The notes under the pieces were generated by a model. It had not been told where the DNA came from, did no database searches, and saw nothing but the letters and a program-made list of their open reading frames with translations. Positions 25,297-31,908 of a stretch of DNA of 64,000 bases are shown in pieces; within the stretch, counting starts at the first letter, position 1, and every line of letters starts with the position of its first letter. This DNA is from an uncultured Collinsella sp. Its GTDB lineage: Bacteria > Actinomycetota > Coriobacteriia > Coriobacteriales > Coriobacteriaceae. The stretch spans positions 112,818-176,817 of the forward strand of contig CAUCLI010000003.1 in NCBI GenBank assembly GCA_958443615.1, written 5' to 3'. The position numbers and the translations under genes were made by a program.

Positions 25297-26253
25297 CTAC
25301 TCCCCCATCGGAACGAGCGCGTCGCGGTTGCGGCGCAGCCACTCGAAGCACAAGGCGGTCGCCGCCTGCGCGACGTTGAGGCTCTCCGTTTGGCCGCGCT
25401 GCGGCAGCTTGGTGGTAAAGTCGCAGCTGTCGAGTACCAGGCGGGAGATGCCGTCGCCCTCCGAGCCCATGACGAGCGCCACGCGGCCCTCGAACGGGGC
25501 GTCCCAGCACACGTCGGTCGCGTGCTCGGTGGCGCCGCCGACCCAGAAGCCCGCGGCCTTGAGGTCCTCGAGCGCACGGGCGATATTGGGCACCTGCGCG
25601 ATGGGCAGGTGCATGACGGCGCCCGCTGAGGTCTTGTACGTGGCGACCGTCACCTCGGCGGCGCGCTTGTTCGCGATCACGACACCCGTGGCGCCCACGA
25701 CCTCGGCCGAGCGCACGATGGCTCCGAAGTTGCCGGCGTCGGTCACATGGTCGAGCACCACGACGAGAGCGGGCGCATCGGCGGGGGCGGCGGCGATAAT
25801 GTCGGAGAGGTCCGCATAGGGGAACTTTCCGACCTCGAGAACGATACCCTGGTGAGCACCGTGGCTGGAGATGGCATCGAGCTGCGCGCGGGGCACGCTC
25901 TTGACGCTCACGCCCGCCTCGCCGAGGCCGCCGAGCAGGTCGCGAATCGCGGGCTCGCTCTCCACGCCCTGGGCGATCAGCCCTCGCTTGATGGGAAAGC
26001 CGGTGCGCAGGGCCTCGAACGCCGCGCGGCGCCCCTCGATGTAGTTGCCCTCCGCGGCATGGACGTCGCGGCGCTGGGGCGCGGGAACCTGTTGGACGCC
26101 GCGCTGAACACCATCTCGGGAAGGACGCGCACCCCGATGCTGACCCGCAGGCCTCTTCCCTCGGCCTCGCTCACCAGAGCCACGCCCCTCGCCGGTGCGG
26201 CGCTGCCTGCCACCGTCGCCCACATTCTTCTGCACGCGCTTCTTCTCAGCCAC
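25297..26253 (-). CDS. rlmB: 23S rRNA (guanosine-2'-O)-methyltransferase RlmB, TrmH family
   Basis: SPOUT methyltransferase. A basic Arg/Gly-rich unstructured N-terminus of about 60 residues precedes the substrate-binding domain (GNYIEGRRAAFEALR) and the trefoil-knot domain with LDHVTDAGNFGAIVRSAE, VMGSEGDGIS and LNVAQAA motifs. It methylates a guanosine in the 23S peptidyl transferase region. The GTG at 26253 follows GGGGAG; an in-frame ATG at 26277 lacks a site. Downstream of the PIN gene by 75 bases. Confidence 0.9.
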   Translation of the reverse strand: MAEKKRVQKNVGDGGRQRRTGEGRGSGERGRGKRPAGQHRGARPSRDGVQRGVQQVPAPQRRDVHAAEGNYIEGRRAAFEALRTGFPIKRGLIAQGVESEPAIRDLLGGLGEAGVSVKSVPRAQLDAISSHGAHQGIVLEVGKFPYADLSDIIAAAPADAPALVVVLDHVTDAGNFGAIVRSAEVVGATGVVIANKRAAEVTVATYKTSAGAVMHLPIAQVPNIARALEDLKAAGFWVGGATEHATDVCWDAPFEGRVALVMGSEGDGISRLVLDSCDFTTKLPQRGQTESLNVAQAATALCFEWLRRNRDALVPMGE

Positions 26254-26328
26254 GAGCTCCCCTTCCGTTGGATTCATTCGACGCCCATGGTACTGAGGCA
26301 AGATTTATCGCGTCAACCCAGCGGCATC

Positions 26329-26709
26329 TCACAACCGCAATTCCCCTACACGCCTGAGAAGACCGTTGAGCTTCTTGTCGAACGTTATGACGCGGCGACG
26401 TTCGAGATCAGCCTCTGCCGCAAGCACGCAGTCCACGAAGTCGAACGCGCTTCCGCTGTAATAGCCCAAAGCCGCGCACGCAACCGACTTTCGACGACAA
26501 AAGACTTCATCGAGCAGGAGCCCGAGCGCCTCCGCGATCTCTGAGCGCTTCGCATGGTATACGCCTTCGAGCACATACACGCACTCTGCGAGAACCTCTA
26601 CCGTTACCTCGGCGCCCTCGAGCACTGCCCCCGCCACAAGGTCCGCCTGCTCCTGATTATCCTCAAGCAGATAGCGCAGAACGGCGTTAGCATCCAGCAG
26701 CGTGCCCAT
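26329..26709 (-). CDS. PIN-domain toxin
   Basis: A 126-residue VapC-like ribonuclease. Acidic catalytic residues are visible in LLDANAVLRYLLEDN (Asp near 5), a middle Glu (VLAECVYVLEGVY), and DFVDCVLAAEA with the later Asp pair, then ITFDKKLN. Toxins of this family cut tRNA or rRNA when freed from the antitoxin. The gene overlaps the antitoxin by 23 bases. A TTG at 26718 is an alternative start. Confidence 0.8.
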   Translation of the reverse strand: MGTLLDANAVLRYLLEDNQEQADLVAGAVLEGAEVTVEVLAECVYVLEGVYHAKRSEIAEALGLLLDEVFCRRKSVACAALGYYSGSAFDFVDCVLAAEADLERRRVITFDKKLNGLLRRVGELRL

Positions 26710-26977
26710 GCTTTGCAATCACCGCCCTCGCAAATGCGTCGGATTCCTCATCCACTTTCGAAGCGTCAGCATACTGGGACAGCCTCCCTCGCGCCTTCGT
26801 TGTCTCCGGGGCGCTCGCAGGCAAGGGCACCAACAACGCCGCCGGACGCCCGTAACGCATCATGACGCACGCCTCGCGCGCCTGCTCTACATGAGCGACA
26901 AGCCCACTGAGGTTCGCTTTCGCATCGGCAAGGCCCACGCGCTCGGCTCGGTCCAGATCGACAGTCAACGTAGTCAT
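26687..26977 (-). CDS. Phd/YefM-type antitoxin
   Basis: A 96-residue protein. RVGLADAKANLSGLVAHVEQ is the Phd/YefM DNA-binding fold, and MMRYGRPAALLVPLP the following strand. The acidic C-terminal half is expected to wrap the toxin. Phd-type antitoxins usually pair with Doc or RelE/PIN toxins. An inverted repeat at 27016-27035 upstream is a likely autoregulation site. The ATG at 26977 is 11 bases after AAGGAG. Confidence 0.8.
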   Translation of the reverse strand: MTTLTVDLDRAERVGLADAKANLSGLVAHVEQAREACVMMRYGRPAALLVPLPASAPETTKARGRLSQYADASKVDEESDAFARAVIAKHGHAAGC

Positions 26978-27015
26978 GGCTGCTCCCATCTCCTTGGAAA
27001 CAGTCTACGCTCGTT

Positions 27016-27035
27016 TTGACTAGATTGTTAGTCAA
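27016..27035. promoter_or_regulatory. candidate operator of the toxin-antitoxin pair
   Basis: TTGACTA-N6-TAGTCAA, a perfect 7-base inverted repeat in an AT-rich patch 39 bases before the antitoxin start. The half-site TTGACT could also serve as -35. Position and symmetry fit antitoxin autoregulation. Confidence 0.6.
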
Positions 27036-27053
27036 CTTTTGCGCTATAGAAAA

Positions 27054-27083
27054 CGCCGCGCCCAACCGAAGCCGGGCGCGGCG
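27054..27083 (-). terminator. cysS terminator
   Basis: On the minus strand CGCCGCGCCC and GGGCGCGGCG pair around GGCTTCGGTT and are followed by TTTTC. It separates cysS from the toxin-antitoxin pair, so that pair is transcribed on its own. Confidence 0.8.
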
Positions 27084-27087
27084 TGAA

Positions 27088-27118
27088 CCTCAATTTAGGG
27101 ACTGTCCCCAAATTGAGG
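27088..27118. repeat. CTCAATTTAGGGAC-family inverted repeat
   Basis: CCTCAATTT and AAATTGAGG around AGGGACTGTCCCC. The same sequence occurs as a longer palindrome at 43817-43849. A further CAACTTGAGGTG half follows at about 27123, just before the cysS stop. Confidence 0.75.
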
Positions 27119-27138
27119 TGCCCAACTTGAGGTGCGGG

Positions 27139-28605
27139 CTAAGCTCGCTTGATGCGAGAGCCCGCAGACGTGTCCTCGATGGCGAGGCCGAGGTCGCGCA
27201 GACGGTCGCGGATGGCATCGGCGCGGCCCCAGTCCTTGGCGGCGCGGGCCTCGGCGCGGGCGGTGAGGATGGCCTCAGCGGCCGCATCCACGTCATCGCC
27301 CTCGAAGCCCACGAGCTCGGCGGCCACGCCTGCGAGCTCGGCGGGCAGCGGCTCCTCGATCACGGGGAGCTTGACGCCCAGCTGTGCGAGCGCACCGCTG
27401 ATGACGGCGGCGCAGACGCGCGCGGCGCCCTCGTCGACCGCGCCGGCGGCCTGCTCGAGGTACTTGTTCGCCTCGGTCACGAGCTGGAAGTACGCGGCGA
27501 CGGCGCCCGCGGTGTTGAAGTCGTCGTCCATGCAGGCCTCATAGTCCGCGGCCGCCTTGGACATGGCGGCGGTCAGCGCATCGGCGAGCTCGGCATTCGA
27601 CTCCCCCTCCGCGTGGTCGGCAGCCCACTTGAGATTGCGGCAGGTGCCGGCGATGCGCGCAAGCGAGTTCTCGGCGCCCTCGAGGCGCTCCCAGGAGAAG
27701 TCAAGCGGGCTGCGGTAGTGGGTCTGCAGCATGAGCAGGCGCAAGGCCGCGGCGGAGTGCTTCTCGAGCACCTCGGCCAGGGTGAAGAAGTTGCCCAGGC
27801 TCTTGCTCATCTTCTCGCCGTCCACGAGCAGCATGCCCGTGTGCATCCAGGTGTTGGCGAAACCCTCGTGCCAGGCGCACGTGGCCTGGGCGCACTCGTT
27901 CTCGTGATGCGGGAAGGCGAGGTCGGAGCCGCCGCCGTGGATGTCGATGGGGGTGCCCAGGTAACGGTGGACCATGGCGGCGCACTCGGTGTGCCAACCG
28001 GGACGGCCCTCGCCCCACGGGCTCTTCCAGCTAGGCTCGCCAGGCTTGGCGGCCTTCCACAGGGCGAAGTCCAGCGGATCGCGCTTATCCTCGTTCTCCT
28101 CGATGCGGGCGCCCACCATGAGGTCGTCGATGTTGCGGCCGGAGACCTCACCGTAAGAGGGATCGCTGCGCACGGAGAAGTACACGTCGCCGTTGTCGGC
28201 CGCATAGGCGTGACCGCCGTCGATGAGCGTCTTGATCATGCCGATCATGGCGCCGATCTCCTTGGTGGCGCGGGGGCGCACATCCGGGTCGAGCACGTTG
28301 GCGGCACGCATGACGCCGATGAACTTGTCGGAAAACTCGGTGGCGACCTCTTCGGCAGTGCGGCCCTGCTCGTTGGCGCGGTTGATGATCTTGTCATCCA
28401 CGTCGGTGAGGTTCTGGGCGAACGTAACCTCGTAGCCGCTCGCGATGAGCCAGCGGCGGATCACGTCGAAGCTGATGAACGTGCGGGCATTACCGATGTG
28501 GATGTTGTCGTAGACGGTGGGGCCGCACACGTACATGCGGACCTTGCCCTCCTCGATGGGATGGAAGTCCTCTTTTTGGTGGGTGGCGCTGTTGTAGATC
28601 TTCAT
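27139..28605 (-). CDS. cysS: cysteinyl-tRNA synthetase
   Basis: A 488-residue class I synthetase. The HIGH-type motif is HIGNARTF, the KMSKS motif is KMSKSLGNF, and the zinc ligands are in VCGPTVYD, TECAAMVH and HHENECAQ. DALR-type anticodon domain at the C-terminus. The ATG at 28605 has a GGAGGAGA site. It lies after ispF in the usual disA-ispD-ispF-cysS order. Confidence 0.96.
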   Translation of the reverse strand: MKIYNSATHQKEDFHPIEEGKVRMYVCGPTVYDNIHIGNARTFISFDVIRRWLIASGYEVTFAQNLTDVDDKIINRANEQGRTAEEVATEFSDKFIGVMRAANVLDPDVRPRATKEIGAMIGMIKTLIDGGHAYAADNGDVYFSVRSDPSYGEVSGRNIDDLMVGARIEENEDKRDPLDFALWKAAKPGEPSWKSPWGEGRPGWHTECAAMVHRYLGTPIDIHGGGSDLAFPHHENECAQATCAWHEGFANTWMHTGMLLVDGEKMSKSLGNFFTLAEVLEKHSAAALRLLMLQTHYRSPLDFSWERLEGAENSLARIAGTCRNLKWAADHAEGESNAELADALTAAMSKAAADYEACMDDDFNTAGAVAAYFQLVTEANKYLEQAAGAVDEGAARVCAAVISGALAQLGVKLPVIEEPLPAELAGVAAELVGFEGDDVDAAAEAILTARAEARAAKDWGRADAIRDRLRDLGLAIEDTSAGSRIKRA

Positions 28606-28939
28606 GGGTATCTCCTCCGGGGCGGGGTGGGGCATATCATCCGTGCTCAAACAGTCCTGACTCGCGCGAAGCGTCCACAGGACGCTTCGGCTCGTACGGA
28701 AACTGCGCGCGGACGATATGCCTCGCCTCGACCACATCGTTGTCTTCCTTGCATAGTCTATACGAGCGAGTGACCTTGCAGAAGCGGGGACTTCCGAGCC
28801 ACCAGGCATAAATCAGCTCCAAATGGAAAGCCCTCTCGCGCGATGGGCGCGAGCCGCTCCAACATGCAGGACAACTCCTCAATCGAGAGCCCCCTCGCGC
28901 GACGATTCCACCGGAAGACCCCGTGGCTCGCCCCTTTTT

Positions 28940-28999
28940 TCGAGTGAGCGTCTTTCCTTCATTTCAACGGTCTCAAATGAAGGAAAACCACTCACTCGA
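28940..28999. repeat. interrupted inverted repeat upstream of cysS
   Basis: TCGAGTGAG pairs with CTCACTCGA and an inner CCTTCATTT pairs with AAATGAAGG, giving a two-part stem over 60 bases. It lies in the 457-base spacer between cysS and ispF; no gene was supported there, and a short open frame at 28637-28882 has no recognisable domain. Confidence 0.75.
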
Positions 29000-29062
29000 A
29001 AATCAAGAGAGCGCGAAGGGGACGCCGAACGCGACGCTGGGCACCCGAACGGCTTCGGCGCT

Positions 29063-29551
29063 CTAGTTACATCGTTCGAGAAGGCAGACGGACCAGGCGC
29101 CTATGCCCTCGCCCTCGCCTTCCCAGCCTAGCTTTTCGGTGGTGGTGGCCTTCACGCCGATGTTATCGACAGGGCAGCCGATCGCATGGGCCAGGTTCTC
29201 GCGCATGGCCTCGCGGTACGGACCGACCTTGGGCTCCTGGCAGGCCAGGGTGCAGTCGGCATCCACGAACTCATAGCCCAAGCCGCGCGCGTGGTCCATC
29301 ACCGCCGCGAGCAGCTTGAGGGAATCGGCGCCGGCGTATGCAGGATCCGTATCGGGAAAGAGCTTTCCGATGTCGCCACCGCGGCAGGCGCCCAAAATTG
29401 CGTCGGCCAAGGCATGGGCGAGCACGTCGGCGTCACTGTGGCCGAGAAGGCCCTTGCCGTGCGGGATGTCCACTCCGCCGATGATGCAGCGGCGTCCCTC
29501 CACCAGTCGGTGAACGTCATAGCCGTGTCCGATGCGCAAATTCGATGCCAT
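29063..29551 (-). CDS. ispF: 2-C-methyl-D-erythritol 2,4-cyclodiphosphate synthase
   Basis: A 162-residue MEP-pathway enzyme. RIGHGYDVHRLVEGR with metal ligands Asp and His, SDADVLAHALADA and FPDTDPAYAGADS are signatures. It cyclises the IspE product, releasing CMP. All of ispD, ispE and ispF occur in this window, so isoprenoids are made by the MEP route. Confidence 0.96.
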   Translation of the reverse strand: MASNLRIGHGYDVHRLVEGRRCIIGGVDIPHGKGLLGHSDADVLAHALADAILGACRGGDIGKLFPDTDPAYAGADSLKLLAAVMDHARGLGYEFVDADCTLACQEPKVGPYREAMRENLAHAIGCPVDNIGVKATTTEKLGWEGEGEGIGAWSVCLLERCN

Positions 29552-29664
29552 GCGGCCCCCTTATTTCACAGATTGCACGGGCTAAGGATATACCCTGCGG
29601 CGCTTTTTCGCCTCAAGTCACAAGCACGGCGATTATTCGGCGTCTCTCAGCGATTGTTCGGCAT

Positions 29665-29802
29665 CTTGTTGAGGTTTTTCGTATCGCTTTTGAGAAATCC
29701 CGGATAGACCGCCATTTCAGACAATCGCGAACTGCGGTTTTACTCTCAAAATCGGGGGTCTACTTCAAGATATCGAAATGCGATACGAAAAACCTCAACA
29801 AG
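29665..29802. repeat. inverted repeat with perfect 23-base arms
   Basis: The 23 bases at 29665-29687 (CTTGTTGAGGTTTTTCGTAT then CGC) are exactly complementary to 29780-29802. The 92-base interior carries GGATAGACCG and AATCGGGGGTCTAC, shared with the element at 11142-11244. It occupies most of the 330-base spacer between ispF and ispD. Confidence 0.85.
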
Positions 29803-29881
29803 CACTCCCCGGCTCAGCACCGAACACCGCAAAAGCGCTTACATCGGGGAGCCGCCCGCAAAACCGAACGCATCGTCATGG

Positions 29882-30631
29882 TCACCCGCGGAGTCGAGCG
29901 CGCAGCGCCGCCTCGACCGGGGCAAGGTCCTCGGGCAGCGTCACCTTGAGGTTGTCGCGCGGAGCCTCGAACCCGCGCACGCGACCACCCATGCCCTCCA
30001 CCAGGGAGGCGTCGTCGGTCCCCACAAAACCCGCGCGGTCGACCCACTCGTATGCGCGGCGGAGGGAATCCGTCCAGAATACCTGCGGCGTCTGAACCGT
30101 CCAAAAGCGGGCGCGCGGCGGGGTCTGGACAAAGCAGCCGTCCGCGTCGATGACCTTGAGGGTGTCGACTGCGGGCTGCCCGCACACCACGCCATCAAGG
30201 TCGTCGCCCGAGACGAGGGCCTCGATCGCCGCGTCTATCGTCTCGGGCAGAATCAACGGACGGGCGGCGTCGTGCACCAGCGCGATATCGCAGCACGCCG
30301 GGACCGCGGCGAGCCCGTTGCGCGTGGAATCCTGGCGCTCGGCGCCGGAAGGCGCGAACTCGATAGGGGTCTCAAAGGAAAAAGGCTCGACGGCGACGCG
30401 GCGCATCTCGTCCATCTTCGCAGACGGGCACACCACGACGATGCGGTCCACGTGCCTGGCGGCGTCGAACGCCTCGAGCGTCCAGGTGATCAACGGCTTT
30501 CCGGCCACGTCGATCAGCAGCTTGCCCCCCGGGTTGCCAAAGCGCGTCCCGGAACCGCCCGCGACGATGATGGCGCAGGCACGCACACCCGCTTCACCGC
30601 GCGTGCATCGATTGTCCGTGTTCTCCCCCAT
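29882..30631 (-). CDS. ispD: 2-C-methyl-D-erythritol 4-phosphate cytidylyltransferase
   Basis: A 249-residue nucleotidyltransferase that joins MEP to CTP. IIVAGGSGTRFGNPGGK is the CTP-binding loop with the catalytic Arg and Lys; VHDAARPLI and TDDASLVE are further signatures. A GTG at 30586, just before RACAIIVAGG, is a possible shorter start; the ATG at 30631 gives 15 extra residues. In the clpC-disA-ispD-ispF order. Confidence 0.93.
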   Translation of the reverse strand: MGENTDNRCTRGEAGVRACAIIVAGGSGTRFGNPGGKLLIDVAGKPLITWTLEAFDAARHVDRIVVVCPSAKMDEMRRVAVEPFSFETPIEFAPSGAERQDSTRNGLAAVPACCDIALVHDAARPLILPETIDAAIEALVSGDDLDGVVCGQPAVDTLKVIDADGCFVQTPPRARFWTVQTPQVFWTDSLRRAYEWVDRAGFVGTDDASLVEGMGGRVRGFEAPRDNLKVTLPEDLAPVEAALRARLRG

Positions 30632-30706
30632 TAGACTGCCCCATCCATATGCGTCTCATACGCGAAGCGGCGCGAGATCCGCGCCGCCCCGTCAAAGTGA
30701 TCGATT

Positions 30707-31771
30707 CTAGGCCTCGCGCTTGCCGCCGTGCATGCGCGCGAGCGAGTCCGCGAGGATCGCGGGATTGTTGACGCCGAAGTTGCCCAAGCGGTCGGGGTCC
30801 TTCTTGATGTCGTCCATGAGATCCTGCAGCGACCCGTACTCGTCCACGATGCGCTCCGCCACGCCATCGCGCACCACGGAGACACGGGACAGGGTGCGCA
30901 GGCCGAGCGGCGACATGACGGAGTCCTCGTCCAAGTCCTCGAAGCCGAGCGCCATGGCGACCTTGCTGGGACTGGTCAGGTCCTGGGCGGACATCGAGGA
31001 GAAGATCTGGCGAACCTGCTCCGCGTTCTCCTCCGAGGCATCGGCGGCGTAATCGCGGATCATGAGGTTGTACTCGGTCTCCATGCCGGCGCCGGCGAGC
31101 TGCTCGAGCTGCATCTGCACGAGCTTGCCCTGATTGCCGAGCTTCACGATGCAGTTCTGCAGCTCGACCTTGGCCTGCTCCATGATCTCGAAACTCGAGA
31201 AGATGCTCGTGATATCCGCCAAGGTGACATAGTCGTCGAGCTCGAGGGCGGTGAGGCGCAAAAGCGCGCGGTCGAGCGATGAGCGCGTGGTCTGCAGCGT
31301 TGAGACGAGCTGGTTGACCGAGCTCATGATCTCGGTGACCGGCTGAATCTGATAGGACTTGCCGTCAACGTAGACGTTCACCACCCCGCGACGCTCGGAC
31401 ACGGAGATGACCGTGGCATCGGTGAGGACGCTCATGCGGGCGGCGGTGCGATGGCGCATGCCCGTCTCGTTCGTGGAGAGAGACGGGTCGGGGTTCAGGT
31501 GGAAATTGGCGCGCAGGATCTTGTTCAAGCCGCCGTCGATGACGATCGCGCCGTCCATCTTGGACAGCTCGAACAGGCGGTTGCTCGTGAAGGAGATGTT
31601 CAGGGGGAAGCCGTCGTTGCCGGCGGCGAGAACGGCCTCGGTGTCGCCCACGCAGATGAGGGCGCCGATGTGACCGGCGATGATCATATCGAGGGCGGTC
31701 CTCAGCGGCTGCCCGGGGGCGGTGAGGCGGACTGCCTCCTTCATGCGATCTTCGGTGCTCTTCTGCTCCAC
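30707..31771 (-). CDS. disA: DNA integrity scanning diadenylate cyclase DisA
   Basis: A 354-residue enzyme that makes c-di-AMP from two ATP and is inhibited at branched DNA. The DAC domain has MDGAIVIDGG (DGA) and GMRHRTAARMS (RHR). A helical spine and a C-terminal HhH DNA-binding domain (LRTLSRVSVVRDGVAERIV) follow. The GTG at 31771 has GGGAGGT five to six bases upstream; an ATG at 31801 is further from any site. c-di-AMP usually controls potassium and osmolyte balance. Confidence 0.95.
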   Translation of the reverse strand: MEQKSTEDRMKEAVRLTAPGQPLRTALDMIIAGHIGALICVGDTEAVLAAGNDGFPLNISFTSNRLFELSKMDGAIVIDGGLNKILRANFHLNPDPSLSTNETGMRHRTAARMSVLTDATVISVSERRGVVNVYVDGKSYQIQPVTEIMSSVNQLVSTLQTTRSSLDRALLRLTALELDDYVTLADITSIFSSFEIMEQAKVELQNCIVKLGNQGKLVQMQLEQLAGAGMETEYNLMIRDYAADASEENAEQVRQIFSSMSAQDLTSPSKVAMALGFEDLDEDSVMSPLGLRTLSRVSVVRDGVAERIVDEYGSLQDLMDDIKKDPDRLGNFGVNNPAILADSLARMHGGKREA

Positions 31772-31869
31772 GGCGGACCTCCCTTGAATGCATAACGTCA
31801 TGCTGGCTCACACGCTACTTCTATTGTCGCATGAATCGAGGGCGTCATTTCAGATTTGCAGAAAAGTTA

Positions 31870-31892
31870 CGGGGCCGCGCACGGCGGCCCCG
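31870..31892 (-). terminator. terminator between clpC and disA
   Basis: CGGGGCCGC and GCGGCCCCG pair across a 5-base loop, followed by TAACTTTTC on the minus strand, 16 bases after the clpC stop. The T-run is imperfect, so partial readthrough to disA is possible. Confidence 0.65.
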
Positions 31893-31908
31893 ATCCGCAT
31901 CGAGCCGG

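Noticed and set aside
28637..28882. An 81-codon minus-strand frame upstream of cysS
   Set aside because: It is not obviously a shadow, but it has no ribosome site, no known domain and lies beside a repeat. Left unannotated.
28606..29062. T-box leader for cysS
   Set aside because: No T-box sequence such as a GGTGG-ACCGCG antiterminator bulge was found upstream of cysS.
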